63,103 bases of DNA from Stutzerimonas stutzeri (GCF_024448935.1 NZ_JAMOIE010000021.1:1-63103), one strand, 5' to 3'. Positions 25,101 to 33,920 are shown, counted from the first letter of the stretch. Notes: generated from the sequence alone by a model not told the origin. Translations and numbers: made by a program.

Positions 25101-26073
25101 TGATCGAGATGCCCGGGCCCTCATAAATGCCACGACCGCGCGAAGCCATGCCGATGGAATGGATCGCCTGTTCGTACGAGGCCAGATAGCGCCGCGCATC
25201 TGCGGCGGTCAGCGCAGCTTCGCCAAGCATGTCGTAGGAATAGCGGAACCCTTTGGCTTCCATGGTTTGGGCCTTGGTCAGCGCTTCGTTGATGGTTTCG
25301 CCGGTGACGAACTGCTCGCCCATCAACCGCATCGCCATGTCCACGCCCTTGCGGATGAGCGGCTCGCCACCTTTGCCGATCAGGCGGTTCAGTGATGCTG
25401 AAAGGCCGGTTTCGTTATGCGTGGCGACCAGCCGGCCGGTGAGCATCAAACCCCAGGTGGCGGCGTTCACGAACACCGACTGGCTGTTGCCCAGGTGCGG
25501 TTGCCAGTTGCCGGTACTGATCTTGTCGCGGATCAACGCATCCCGAGTGGCCCTGTCCGGCACTCTCAGCAAGGCCTCAGCCAGGCACATCAAGGCCACG
25601 CCTTCCTGGGATGACAAGGAGAATTCCTGTAGCAACCCCTGCACCAGGCCTTGTCGTCCACCGGCGCTTTTCTGGTTGCGCAGCTTCTCGGCGATGCGCA
25701 GCGCGAGTCGCTGGGTCGCTTCGGCCTTTTCCGGCGACAGCCGCGCCTGCTCCAACAGCATCGGCAACGCCTCCGGCTCAGGACGGCGATAGGCAGCGGT
25801 GATGGCTGCGCGGAGCACCGACTGCGGCAAGATGCTCCGGGCAAACTCGATAAACGGCTGGCTGTCAGGTGCGGGATCGGCCGTTTGATCCTCACTGGCG
25901 TGCGATAACGCCTCGGCCCCGGGCTGACTCGTGTCGCGTTCGACATGCTCGAGGTAGCGGAGCAGTGCCTGCTCGATCACCCACTGTGGCGGACGCTCGA
26001 TCCGTCGGGCTGCGTCTTCGAGCCGATCGCGGATTGCCTCGTCGAGCGTGATGCCGAGAGTGCTGGTGACCAT
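22126..26073 (-). CDS. putA: Trifunctional proline dehydrogenase / P5C dehydrogenase / transcriptional repressor PutA
   Basis: This 1315-residue PutA oxidises proline to glutamate in two steps and represses put genes. The N-terminal ribbon-helix-helix (about 1-45, TLGITLDEAIRDRLEDAA) marks the DNA-binding form. The FAD proline dehydrogenase barrel (about 200-570) contains GAYWDSEIK and the RLVKGAYW stretch. The aldehyde dehydrogenase domain (about 640-1110) has the catalytic Glu (ETGGQNA) and Cys (AGQRCSALR). A C-terminal extension completes the long type. GGAGG precedes the ATG by about 7 nt. No putP is adjacent. The product glutamate links to gdhB in this window. Confidence 0.96.
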   Translation of the reverse strand: MVTSTLGITLDEAIRDRLEDAARRIERPPQWVIEQALLRYLEHVERDTSQPGAEALSHASEDQTADPAPDSQPFIEFARSILPQSVLRAAITAAYRRPEPEALPMLLEQARLSPEKAEATQRLALRIAEKLRNQKSAGGRQGLVQGLLQEFSLSSQEGVALMCLAEALLRVPDRATRDALIRDKISTGNWQPHLGNSQSVFVNAATWGLMLTGRLVATHNETGLSASLNRLIGKGGEPLIRKGVDMAMRLMGEQFVTGETINEALTKAQTMEAKGFRYSYDMLGEAALTAADARRYLASYEQAIHSIGMASRGRGIYEGPGISIKLSALHPRYSRAQYDRVMDELYPVLVSLTELARRHDIGINIDAEEADRLELSLELLERLCFEPSLADWNGIGFVIQAYQKRCPYTVDFLIDLAKRSHHRLMIRLVKGAYWDSEIKLAQLNGLEGYPVYTRKAYTDVSFIACARKLLAAPEALYPQFATHNAHTLAAVYHLAGQNYYPGQYEFQCLHGMGEPLYEQVVGKENGGLNRPCRIYAPVGSHETLLAYLVRRLLENGANTSFVNRIADTSISLEALVADPVTTVEQMFASEGTLGLPHPRIPLPQHLYGPGRLNACGLDLSNEQRLASLSSALLAGARQRLTAAPVLGCDAVSTNPSVPLLNPADHRDTVGHVQEASEADVDNALRCALDSASTWRSTPPAERAAALAKAADLMEQRMQQLLGVLIREAGKSYANAIAEVREAVDFLRFYGAEVRDNFHNDTHVPLGPVVCISPWNFPLAIFTGQVCAALGAGNTVLAKPAEQTPLIAMLGVQILHEAGIPKGALQLLPGRGETVGARLVADERIRGVMFTGSTAVASILQRSIAGRLDERGRSIPLIAETGGQNAMIVDSSALAEQVVMDVMASAFDSAGQRCSALRVFCIQQDVAERVIGMLKGAMAEARMGNPQRLSVDVGPVIDSEARDTIERHLQAMRDKGRRVHQLARIDEKECAHGTFVTPTLIELERLDELQQEVFGPVLHVLRYRRTEMDQLLDQINAAGYGLTLGVHTRIDETIAKVIDRAKVGNLYVNRNIVGAVVGVQPFGGEGLSGTGPKAGGPLYLYRLLSERPHDALLRALNFGGTQTLPEVRRAPAQADAARQFQDWARQTGREAIAALCERYANQSQSGTTRLLNGPTGERNSYSLLPREQVLCLADDEGDLMIQLAAVLAVGSQAVLADVPAARALHASLPQAVRARITLTSDWTCDATRFDVVLYHGGPDQLLAVSQRLSQRSGPIVGVQGLASGATDIPLERLLIERALSINTAAAGGNASLMSIG

Positions 26074-26395
26074 GTGGCTGTCCTCCGTGGTGGGGTAGGC
26101 GGGATACCTCGGCGGCTACGCAGCAATCTGCGATCTGCCATCTCCCACCAATAGACAAGCCCGTGCGGCTCATCCATCTGTATCTTCTCAGCGTAGACCC
26201 TCGCTGTGCGTTGATCCGGCGCATCGGGCAGATGACGCCTCGCCAATGATTGCTGGCGCTGGACTTCAAGAAACAATGCGTCTGGCGACGCAGTTCAGTC
26301 GGGTCTACGAGATCGGAAAGCGCCCGACCGCGCCTCCACGGATGCCGGATCGGTCCTCTGGGCGCTGCTCAAGGCCAATACAGGCGTCGCTGGGT
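26074..26395. other. Intergenic stretch upstream of putA
   Basis: About 320 bp between the putA start and the end of the EEP-family gene. It should hold the putA promoter and PutA operators, but I cannot point to a convincing site. Overlapping open frames here are shadows. No RNA gene or repeat is seen. Confidence 0.5.
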
Positions 26396-27484
26396 TCAGT
26401 GTTTTTCCGGCTCCGGCACGTCGGACTCGCTGACCCCTTCCTTGCGGATCGTTTCCTCCGCTTCATCTTCGTCTTCTGCGTCGCCCTGCAGGCTCTGTTG
26501 TTCGGGCGCCGGGTCATATTGCAATTCGACCAGTACCGGAAAATGGTCGGAACCGAACTCGGGCAGGCGTTGGATGCGTATCAGCTGGAAGTGATGGCTA
26601 TGAAACAAGTGATCCAGCGGCCAGCGGAGAAACCAGTGCTGAGCGTGGAAGCTGTTGACCATACCGCGACCGACGCGTGGGTCCAGCAATCCGCTGATCT
26701 TGCGAAACAGCCGCGTATTGGCGGACCAGGCGACATCATTGAGATCTCCGGTGACGATGACCGGGGTGTCATGCAGGTCGTCCCGCACACTTTTGGCGAC
26801 AACCAGCAACTCGACGTCGCGCTCGGTGGACTCGTCGTTTTCCGTTGGGCTTGGTGGAGCGGGGTGCAGAAAGTGCATGCGGATCGCCAGCCTATCGTTC
26901 AGCCGGACCTTGGCGTGCATGGAGGGCACATCGTCTTCGACCAGAAAGCAGGTTTCGGCATTCTCCAGCGGCAACCGGGACCAGACATGCATGCCATAGA
27001 GATTGTCCAGTGGACACCGGCTGGAATAAGGGTATTCATCGCTCAGTTCCTCGAGTTGATCTTCCCACCATTGATCAGTTTCGAGCGTCACCAAGATATC
27101 GGGGCGGTGTTGCCGGACCAGCGCCTTGAGCTTGTCGGTTTGACGGTTCGGCCTCAGGACGTTGGCCGCCATGACGCGTATGCGGGGTTTTTCGCGGTCG
27201 GGGACAGCGGTCTTTACCTCGGGACGCCACAGACGGGTGTAGGGAATGATCCACCAGGCCTGGTAGGCGAGGCAGAGAATCGCCAGGGCACTGATCAAAA
27301 TCTGAAGCGGATTGGAATAGGGCAGCAACAGCGCCTGGGCCAATAGCAATGCGAAGGCGAGCAGGCACAGTTGCAAACGGGGAAAATCCAGTCCGCGTAC
27401 CCACCAGGCAGGGTTCTTCCACAGTGGTAGAAACGTCAGCACGACCAGCAGTCCAGTCGCTGCCAACAAGATCCCTTCCGTCAT
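26396..27484 (-). CDS. Membrane-anchored endonuclease/exonuclease/phosphatase (EEP) family protein
   Basis: This 362-residue protein begins with three hydrophobic helices (about 1-85) followed by an EEP domain (about 98-330). The catalytic motifs are in order: AANVLRPN, LETDQWW (metal-binding Glu), TGDLNDVAWS (Asp/Asn pair) and GSDHFPV (Asp-His). This architecture is common in proteobacteria with unknown substrate; phosphodiesterase activity on a nucleotide or lipid is inference. An acidic tail (EDEDEAEE) ends the protein. The catalytic domain probably faces the periplasm. It appears monocistronic. Confidence 0.85.
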   Translation of the reverse strand: MTEGILLAATGLLVVLTFLPLWKNPAWWVRGLDFPRLQLCLLAFALLLAQALLLPYSNPLQILISALAILCLAYQAWWIIPYTRLWRPEVKTAVPDREKPRIRVMAANVLRPNRQTDKLKALVRQHRPDILVTLETDQWWEDQLEELSDEYPYSSRCPLDNLYGMHVWSRLPLENAETCFLVEDDVPSMHAKVRLNDRLAIRMHFLHPAPPSPTENDESTERDVELLVVAKSVRDDLHDTPVIVTGDLNDVAWSANTRLFRKISGLLDPRVGRGMVNSFHAQHWFLRWPLDHLFHSHHFQLIRIQRLPEFGSDHFPVLVELQYDPAPEQQSLQGDAEDEDEAEETIRKEGVSESDVPEPEKH

Positions 27485-27655
27485 GACCGATCCTCGGTGC
27501 TGTTCGGCGCGACGTCATATCGGCCGTTCGGGCAGCAGAAAGCAGGTATAACGAATTCGTCCCGTCTACGCCTTGATTGGTTCCGCTTGTTTTGTGATGA
27601 AGAGATACGGAGAGGGCGTCGGCTTCCTGCGGGCCCGCTGAGCAATGAGAACCAA

Positions 27656-27691
27656 CAAAAAAGGCCTGACACGCAAAACGTGTCAGGCCTT
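27656..27691 (-). terminator. Rho-independent terminator of the GH5 gene
   Basis: The minus strand has a 13-bp perfect stem (CGAAGGCCTGACACG-type arm, loop TTTTG) followed by a run of seven T. It lies 24 bp after the GH5 stop codon. Confidence 0.9.
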
Positions 27692-27715
27692 CGCTGGAGT
27701 GGCTGCCGGTCGAGG

Positions 27716-29455
27716 TTACAGCGGTTCGCCAATGGCTGCGCAGGTGTTCGGAGTCGCGGCATGCTTTCTCAGCACCGCTAGCTGGGGCTGCTCCGCGCCG
27801 CCCGCCACGTCGAGTGCAAGAATGTAGTTGCCCCACCATGGACCACCGGCCCAATAGGTCAGCGGAACGCAATTCTCGCGCAGATAGCCGAGCAGGTTAT
27901 CCATTGCGACGATCGCATCGGGCGCATAGTTCGGCACGCCGATCTCGCCGATGAAGCCACGCAGCTTGTTGGTCCTCAGCCAGTCCACGAAGGGTTTGGC
28001 GCGATTGATGCCGAGCTCCGCTGCGAAGGTTTCGGTCTTGTCCACATACATCCCCGACGTATCCCGGTCGAGGTACATGTGGGCTTCGAAGATCAGGTTA
28101 TTGTGCGGGTCGCGCATCCACGGATCGGCGATGAGCTGGGTGTTCGATTGCGGCCAGTGCCAGGCACTGGAGAACCGATCACCGGCAACGTAGATCCAGT
28201 TGGTCCGGTCGACCTTGCGAATTTCCTTGGCAGCTGCCAGCGCAGCTTGCGGCCAGAGCCCTTTGGTGTTCGGCTCGTTCATCAGACCGTAGCCGCTGAG
28301 TGCCGGATGTTTGCCGACTTTCAGCGCGATACGCTTCCAGGTATTGGCGAACGACTGGATCGATACCGTTTCGGAACCTATCGGCTGGCGGTAGTAACGA
28401 TAGTAGTTATGCATGTCCAGCACGACCTTCACGCCATGCTTGTGGGCAAAGTCGAGCGATTGGGTGAGCAGTGCCAGTTGCGCCGTGTCGAGCTCGGTGT
28501 CCAGCTTCGGTTGAATGCGCTCCCAGAGAAAGGGCAGACGCACCAGCTTCAAACCCTGCTCGGCGTATTTCTTGTAGTAGGACTCGGCTGGGTAGATGTA
28601 ATTGGTCCCGTGTTTACCCGGCAAGACCGAAGGACCGAAGGCGGCGCCCGACAGCGCAACACCGACAAGTTGTACCGGCTCGATTGCCGGCAGCGTGACC
28701 TCCGCAATCGGTGCCGAAGACGCCGCAGGCAGGATGACCGGAGCCGCTACCAGGCTGAGTTTGTTCGGATAGCCAATGCGATTGCCATCGAGCACGGGGC
28801 CATCCATGAACACCGTAAGGGCGCCGCTGGCGGGTTTTACCGAGGTAATGGTGCGCACCTGACCGTCGGCCGTGCGTACCGATGCGCCCACTGCGAAGGC
28901 CGCCTTGTTCTGTTCGGTCGCAGCGACCGAAACGCCCGCCGAGGCACGCCAGGAGCCGTTCTGCCAGTAGCTGTTGGTGAACTTGTTGATCAGCGCCGCA
29001 TGGCTCGGCGAGGAAACCGGCACGGGGCTCGGTTCGGCTGGCATGGGTAGCGTGCTCGCCACGGTGCTCACGCGGAGCCGGTTGGGATAACCGACCAGAT
29101 TGCCGTCGAGCACCGGACCATTCATGAATACCGTCAGGGCGCCGCTGGCCGGTTTGAGCGCGGTGACCGTACGAATCTGCCCATCTGCCGTACGCACCGG
29201 GGTGCCGACTCGAAACGCTGTCATGTTCTGTTGAGTCGCGGCGACCGAAACGCCCGCCGAGGCACGCCAGGAGCCGTTCTGCCAGTAGCTGTTGGTGAAC
29301 TTATTGACCAATGCCGAGTAAGACATGCTCGACACGCTCGTATTCACGGCATCAGCAGCGCAAGCGTCGCCTACAGCGAAAAAGCCCAACAGCGAGGACA
29401 GGGCCATTGCAGGTATGAGGCATTTGCTGGCCTTCGGGGAAAAAGAGGTAAACAT
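27716..29455 (-). CDS. Secreted GH5-family glycoside hydrolase with two duplicated N-terminal modules
   Basis: This 579-residue protein has an N-terminal signal sequence (ending near DACA, about residue 34). Two copies of a roughly 85-residue module follow (about 46-130 and 152-236), with KFTNSYWQNGSWRASAG in both. The C-terminal TIM-barrel is of cellulase type, with acid/base Glu394 in MNEPN and nucleophile Glu504 in GEIGVPN. Trp/His-rich loops (WHWPQSN, AHMYLDRD) fit a beta-glucan substrate. The repeated modules may bind carbohydrate, but I do not recognise their family. No polysaccharide gene lies nearby. The start has GGTGAG upstream. A strong terminator follows. Confidence 0.87.
   Translation of the reverse strand: MFTSFSPKASKCLIPAMALSSLLGFFAVGDACAADAVNTSVSSMSYSALVNKFTNSYWQNGSWRASAGVSVAATQQNMTAFRVGTPVRTADGQIRTVTALKPASGALTVFMNGPVLDGNLVGYPNRLRVSTVASTLPMPAEPSPVPVSSPSHAALINKFTNSYWQNGSWRASAGVSVAATEQNKAAFAVGASVRTADGQVRTITSVKPASGALTVFMDGPVLDGNRIGYPNKLSLVAAPVILPAASSAPIAEVTLPAIEPVQLVGVALSGAAFGPSVLPGKHGTNYIYPAESYYKKYAEQGLKLVRLPFLWERIQPKLDTELDTAQLALLTQSLDFAHKHGVKVVLDMHNYYRYYRQPIGSETVSIQSFANTWKRIALKVGKHPALSGYGLMNEPNTKGLWPQAALAAAKEIRKVDRTNWIYVAGDRFSSAWHWPQSNTQLIADPWMRDPHNNLIFEAHMYLDRDTSGMYVDKTETFAAELGINRAKPFVDWLRTNKLRGFIGEIGVPNYAPDAIVAMDNLLGYLRENCVPLTYWAGGPWWGNYILALDVAGGAEQPQLAVLRKHAATPNTCAAIGEPL
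28923..29302. repeat. Direct repeat within the GH5 gene (copies 318 bp apart)
   Basis: The segments 28923-28984 and 29241-29302 are identical over about 62 bp and lie 318 bp apart, exactly 106 codons, so the duplication keeps frame. Flanking parts of the two modules have diverged more. It shows a tandem module duplication with part still homogenised. Confidence 0.88.
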
Positions 29456-30047
29456 CGGCTCACCGTGATCATGAACACCGAGACAGGTTTCGGTGTAGCG
29501 ACAAGGGGAGGTTGATCAATCAGCGGCGCTGCAAAGGCAGGCGGTATCCCACAAACCGAACGAACCAATCGGTAAAACGACCGGGGCTGCGAGCGCTCCC
29601 GTTTCGTTTGCGCAGTTATAATTTATTTTTCAGATCGCTCAAACATTTATAGACTGTACATTGGCGCCAATAAATAGACGATTTAGGCGGTTAATGGCAG
29701 TCTGATATGAATTCGCTGCGCTTTTTTTGTCGATGCGGGCCGGTCTGCAGCCCCCTGATCCCAAGGGTTGCAGGGAAGATGGCGTCATTATTTTGAATTG
29801 ACCGTTAAGGCTGTCTTCCTTCTAGTCAGGGAAGCAATCCGATAAACGGTTAGGTATGTTTTGAACTATCTGCTTTTCGATTACCGGCTGAGCCGAGGTG
29901 TCAGGGCAACGGCAACTGCCTGTAAGCGGCACTGGGTTCGAAGCGTTTCGCTGTCAGGCGCCCGAGCCGGGAGGACGCTTTGGTTGTTGTAAAGCGCTCA
30001 AGCTTCGGGCAGGGTCAAAGCCAGGCCTCTATCTGCGGAGTCATTCC
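29456..30047. other. AT-rich intergenic stretch between divergent genes
   Basis: About 590 bp separates the GH5 gene (minus) from the aminotransferase (plus). The middle (29610-29720) is clearly richer in A and T than its surroundings, with TTATAATTTATTTTT, and contains the palindrome TTGGCGCCAA at about 29660-29669. These fit promoters or a regulator-binding region for both genes. I see no credible small gene; an open frame extending the aminotransferase upstream lacks support. Confidence 0.55.
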
Positions 30048-31181
30048 ATGTCGGAGCTATACCCTCGCGTTGATCCCGATGGACTGATCGAATACTCGGT
30101 CGTCTACACGGACCGATCGCTGAACCACATGTCCCGGTCGTTCCAGCGCGTGATGAACGACATCTCCAGCACGCTGAAATCTGTCTACAACGCCTACTCG
30201 GTCGTAGTGGTGCCGGGCAGCGGCACCTTCGGAATGGAAGCGGTGGCGCGCCAGCTGGCCCACGACCGCAACTGCCTGGTGATTCGCAACGGCTGGTTCA
30301 GCTATCGATGGACGCAGATATTCGACATGGGCCGGATTCCGGCGCAGTCCACCGTGCTCAAGGCGCGACCACTGGAGCAGGCTGCGCAAGCTGCGTTTGC
30401 GCCGCCGCCTATAGATGAAGTGGTCGCCAGCATTTCCGCCACCAAGCCGGACCTGGTATTTGCTCCCCATGTGGAAACCTCGTCCGGGATCATCCTGCCG
30501 GATGAGTATCTGTGCGCAATCGGCGACGCCGTGCATGCGGTGGGTGGCCTGTTCGTACTCGATTGCATTGCCTCCGGTGCGCTCTGGGTTGATATGCAGG
30601 CGAGCGGTGTGGATGTGCTGATCAGCGCGCCTCAAAAAGGCTGGAGCGCTTCACCGTGCTGCGCACTGGTGATGCTCAGCGAGGCTGCCCAGGCACGCAT
30701 TGAGGCGACTCAGAGCAGCAGCTTCGCCTGTGACCTGAAGAAATGGCTGCAGATCATGCAGGCCTACGAGCAGGGCGGTCACGCCTATCACGCCACCATG
30801 CCAAGCGACGCCTTGGCGCGCTTTCGCGATGCCATGCTGGAAACTCGGGACTGCGGATTCGAAACCGTTCGTGCGCAGCAGTTGGAGCTCGGGCAGCGAG
30901 TCCGATCATTGCTGGCGCAGAAGGGCTTCAAGAGCGTGGCTGCCGCTGGGTTCGAAGCGCCTGGCGTGGTGGTCTGTTACACCGACGATGCTGGCATCAG
31001 GAACGGCAGCAAATTTGCCGCGCAAGGTCTGCAGATTGCCGCCGGTGTACCGCTGCAGTGTGATGAGCCTGCGGACTTTCAGACCTTCCGCATGGGGCTG
31101 TTTGGCCTCGAGAAGCTGAAAAACGTCGATCGGACCACCGATATCCTGCAGGGTGCCCTCGAGCAAATCGTCACCGGCTAG
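30048..31181 (+). CDS. Class V aminotransferase (alanine-glyoxylate / serine-pyruvate type)
   Basis: This 377-residue PLP enzyme has the class V layout: GSGTFGMEA (about 57-64, phosphate-binding side), the Asp172 that contacts the PLP ring (FVLDCIASG) and the Schiff-base Lys197 in SAPQKGWS. Such enzymes transfer amino groups between small amino acids and 2-oxo acids such as glyoxylate or pyruvate; the exact substrate cannot be read here. The ATG at 30048 has GGAG 8 nt upstream and starts the family homology, so it is preferred over the longer frame. Cys residues beside the PLP Asp (DC) and in SPCC are somewhat unusual. The next gene starts more than 250 bp away. Confidence 0.87.
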   Translation: MSELYPRVDPDGLIEYSVVYTDRSLNHMSRSFQRVMNDISSTLKSVYNAYSVVVVPGSGTFGMEAVARQLAHDRNCLVIRNGWFSYRWTQIFDMGRIPAQSTVLKARPLEQAAQAAFAPPPIDEVVASISATKPDLVFAPHVETSSGIILPDEYLCAIGDAVHAVGGLFVLDCIASGALWVDMQASGVDVLISAPQKGWSASPCCALVMLSEAAQARIEATQSSSFACDLKKWLQIMQAYEQGGHAYHATMPSDALARFRDAMLETRDCGFETVRAQQLELGQRVRSLLAQKGFKSVAAAGFEAPGVVVCYTDDAGIRNGSKFAAQGLQIAAGVPLQCDEPADFQTFRMGLFGLEKLKNVDRTTDILQGALEQIVTG

Positions 31182-31437
31182 GCCCCGGCGGGTACAACGG
31201 TCAGGCGGGATCAAGACCGCTCGTCGAACAACCGGGGGTTGCGACTGATTCGCAAGCCGGTCGTTTCGGCGCGTCGCGCGGGAGATGGCTGGCGATTACG
31301 CTCACTGGGAGCGGAGAGAGGCGCTGGAACCTGCGAGATAGACAAATTCCTGAAACAAAAATGTGTTTGCAGGAACCGCTATGCTGGCTACGCTGAAACC
31401 GTACAAGGCTTATTACAACAAGAAAGAGGGGCTGACT

Positions 31438-31656
31438 ATGACCAACAACCAGCATGCTCAGGTCGTTGCACTGGAGTTGTGGCGCTTTTGCGCTCACTGC
31501 ATTGCTGCCATCGTTGTTGCAGGAGCGGTACTGATTGGGTTCCTTGGATCATGGGAGCTGGGCCTCAAGGTCGGTGTCTTGCCGTTGCTTGCATTGATTG
31601 CAGCGGACATCTTGGTCAGACGGCGGGAGCATGACACTCAACTAAGGAATTCCTGA
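31438..31656 (+). CDS. Small two-helix membrane protein of unknown function
   Basis: This 72-residue protein has two hydrophobic helices (about 18-36 and 42-60) and a basic C-terminal segment (RRREHD). The start at 31438 has AGAGGGG 7-8 nt upstream. An alternative ATG at 31381 lies in the same frame. I do not recognise a family; the topology resembles small inner-membrane proteins. It is alone between the aminotransferase and a MITE-like element. Confidence 0.6.
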   Translation: MTNNQHAQVVALELWRFCAHCIAAIVVAGAVLIGFLGSWELGLKVGVLPLLALIAADILVRRREHDTQLRNS

Positions 31657-31813
31657 CCACCTGCCAGCCTGCGCTGACGAGTGCGGTTTGAGAAGCGAAC
31701 AAATCCGCTACTACGGACGCATCGGCTAGCCCCGGCACCGGGCCCTTGGCTGACACCCGACATAATCGTGTAAGGCCGAATCCATTTCGGCCATTTGGCC
31801 AGGCTAATGCTAG

Positions 31814-32078
31814 GGTCTGTTCCCGTTTCGTGCGCGGCCGCGCCGGAGCCTGTTTTTTTGCGCGAGGCAAGGCACGAGGAGCGAAGTTTGGTCGCTCCAA
31901 ATGAGCGATGAGAAACGCCGCATCGCGCAAAAACAGGCCCGGCCCTTCGGGTTGCGCGGCAAATCTCGCCATGCGGCGTTGCGGGACTTGACAAGGGAGC
32001 CACCATTACCTGCGTCCCGCGCCTTGCCTGGCGGGATTTGGCGCAGCAACGCGGCTTGCGACGAAACGGGAACAGACC
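31814..32078. mobile_element. MITE-like element with perfect 18-bp terminal inverted repeats
   Basis: The termini GGTCTGTTCCCGTTTCGT (31814-31831) and its exact complement (32061-32078) enclose 265 bp with no transposase frame. CTAG directly flanks both ends (31810-31813, 32079-32082), a 4-bp target duplication of the YTAR type made by IS5-group elements. Inside, GCCTGTTTTT and AAAAACAGGC near 31849 and 31935 form a further inverted pair, so the element is strongly foldable. It ends 24 bp before the nasT stop codon. Assignment to an IS family is inference. Confidence 0.87.
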
Positions 32079-32106
32079 CTAGGAGGGCCGAAACGTTGCT
32101 GCACGT

Positions 32107-32685
32107 TTACTGCCCCAGCAGGTCATTCATCGCAATGATCTGTTCAGCCACCTGAATCAGCTTTTGCTGGCGGCTCATGGCCTGGCGACGCATCAGGGTG
32201 TAGGCCTCTTCCTCGTTGCAGCTGCGCATCTTCATCAGCATGCCCTTGGCGAGTTCAATGCGCTTGCGTTCAACCAGTTGCTGGTCGCGCGCGTGCAGTT
32301 GTGCACGGATCGCCTGATCGCTTTCGAAGCGGGCCATGGCCACGTCGAGGATCGGTTTCAGACGCTGGGCCTGGATGCCCTCGACGATATAGGCGCTGAC
32401 GCCGGCGCGGATGGCCTGGCGCATGGCGTTGGGGTTGTTGTCGTCGGTGAACATGACGATGGGCCGGGGCTGGTCACGGCTGACCATTACCACTTGTTCC
32501 ATCACGTCACGGCCGGGGGAGTCGGTGTCGATCAGCACTACATCCGGGCGAATCGCCTCGACCCGTTCGGGCAGGTCGATGGTCAGACCGGATTCCTCTA
32601 TCACCTCGAAACCGGCTTCGATCAGAGCACTGCGCAAGCGGCCGACCTTGCGCGGGGTATCGTCGATCAGGAGAACGCGCAGCAT
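32107..32685 (-). CDS. nasT: ANTAR-domain nitrate/nitrite response antiterminator NasT
   Basis: This 192-residue protein has a response-regulator-like receiver domain (about 1-120; VLLIDDTP, VVLIDTDSPGRD). A coiled linker (about 120-135) leads to a C-terminal ANTAR RNA-binding domain (about 130-186; ELAKGMLMKMRSCNEEEAY, RRQAMS). In studied systems NasT binds paired hexaloop hairpins in leader RNA and prevents termination, while NasS holds it inactive without nitrate or nitrite. Three such leaders lie in this window. AGGGAGA sits 4-5 nt before the ATG at 32685, so I prefer it over the ATG at 32703, which overlaps the nasS stop. Confidence 0.93.
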   Translation of the reverse strand: MLRVLLIDDTPRKVGRLRSALIEAGFEVIEESGLTIDLPERVEAIRPDVVLIDTDSPGRDVMEQVVMVSRDQPRPIVMFTDDNNPNAMRQAIRAGVSAYIVEGIQAQRLKPILDVAMARFESDQAIRAQLHARDQQLVERKRIELAKGMLMKMRSCNEEEAYTLMRRQAMSRQQKLIQVAEQIIAMNDLLGQ

Positions 32686-32699
32686 GACAGTCTCCCTTT

Positions 32700-33920
32700 T
32701 CATGGCTTGCGGTGCGGTGCGGTGTCGGCCAGTGCATGCAACGCGAAGCTGCGGGCGTAACCCGCCGGATCGCTGCCATCCCAGCGACTGCCGTCCATGA
32801 GAATGGCGTTGCGCATGGGTGAGTCGGGTACAGGGATGTTCAAGGCGCTCGCCGCATCACGGTAGAGGCTGGTCTGCTGCACGCTTTGCGCCACGGCGAG
32901 GTAATCCGGATCTTCGCGCAGCAGGCCCCAACGGCGTAGCTGAGTCATGAACCAGAGGCCGTCGGAGTGGTAGGGCATGTTCACTTCGCCGTTGCCAAAG
33001 AAGCGCAGCGGGTGCTTGTCCAGCCAGGCATGGCCGAGGCCGTCTTCATATTGACCGAGAAAGCGCGGCTCGATGGCCGCAACGGGCGCATCGACATAGT
33101 CGCTACCGGCGATCAGCTGTGCGGTGCTGCGGCGGTTTTCCTGGCTCTCGTCGATGAAACGGCTGGCCTCGAGGATGGCCATGACCAGCGCACGGGCGGT
33201 ATTGGGGTACTGATCGACGAATTCGCGCGTGCAGCCGAGCACTTTTTCCGGATGGTCCGGCCAGATCGATTGGCTGGTCGCGATGGTGAAGCCCATGTCT
33301 TCTGCAATGGCCTGCGCCCCCCAGGGCTCGCCGGCGCAGAAGCCGTCGATGCGACGCGCCCGCAAATGAGCCACCATCAGGGATGGCGGCACCACCAGCG
33401 TGCGCACATCGACCAGCGGGTGAACGCCGTAAGCGGCCAGCCAGTAGTAGAGCCAGAGTGCATGAGTACCGGTTGGGAATGTCTGCGCGAGGGTGAGTTT
33501 TGCACCATTCTGACGCACGCGTTTGCCGAGCGCATCGGGATCGGTCACGCCGGCGGCCTTCAGCTCGCGGGAGAGGCTGATGCTCTGACCGTTTTGCGCC
33601 AGCCCCATCAGCACGGCCATGTCCTTCGGTGCACCGCCTCCTATACCCAGATGCACGGCGTATATCAGCCCGTAAAGGCCGTGAGCGGCATCCAGTTCGC
33701 CTTCAACGAGTTTGTCTCGCACGCTGGACCAGGAGCTTTGCCGTTGCAGGTTGAGCGTGAGGCCGTAGGGCTGGGCAAAACCCTGGGTGGCGGCGACGAT
33801 CAGTGATGCAGCATCGGTCAACGCCATGAAACCGAGGTTCACGACATGCTTTTCTGGCGCGTCGCTGCCGGCGACCCAGACTTTGGCGTCAGGGCGGAGC
33901 GAAGGGGTGGGGTCGGTCAT
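32700..33920 (-). CDS. nasS: Cytosolic nitrate/nitrite sensor NasS
   Basis: This 406-residue NrtA-like solute-binding fold has no signal peptide, consistent with a cytoplasmic sensor. It shares with NrtA the opening strand (VNLGFMALTDAASL), the Trp-rich loops and CAGEPWGAQA (NrtA has [10 protein letters not shown]). NasS binds NasT and releases it when nitrate or nitrite is present. The start at 33920 (MTDPTPS) is a choice; an in-frame ATG at 33941 is also possible and neither has an ideal ribosome-binding site. The gene overlaps nasT by ATGA, giving coupled translation and matched amounts. Confidence 0.92.
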   Translation of the reverse strand: MTDPTPSLRPDAKVWVAGSDAPEKHVVNLGFMALTDAASLIVAATQGFAQPYGLTLNLQRQSSWSSVRDKLVEGELDAAHGLYGLIYAVHLGIGGGAPKDMAVLMGLAQNGQSISLSRELKAAGVTDPDALGKRVRQNGAKLTLAQTFPTGTHALWLYYWLAAYGVHPLVDVRTLVVPPSLMVAHLRARRIDGFCAGEPWGAQAIAEDMGFTIATSQSIWPDHPEKVLGCTREFVDQYPNTARALVMAILEASRFIDESQENRRSTAQLIAGSDYVDAPVAAIEPRFLGQYEDGLGHAWLDKHPLRFFGNGEVNMPYHSDGLWFMTQLRRWGLLREDPDYLAVAQSVQQTSLYRDAASALNIPVPDSPMRNAILMDGSRWDGSDPAGYARSFALHALADTAPHRKP

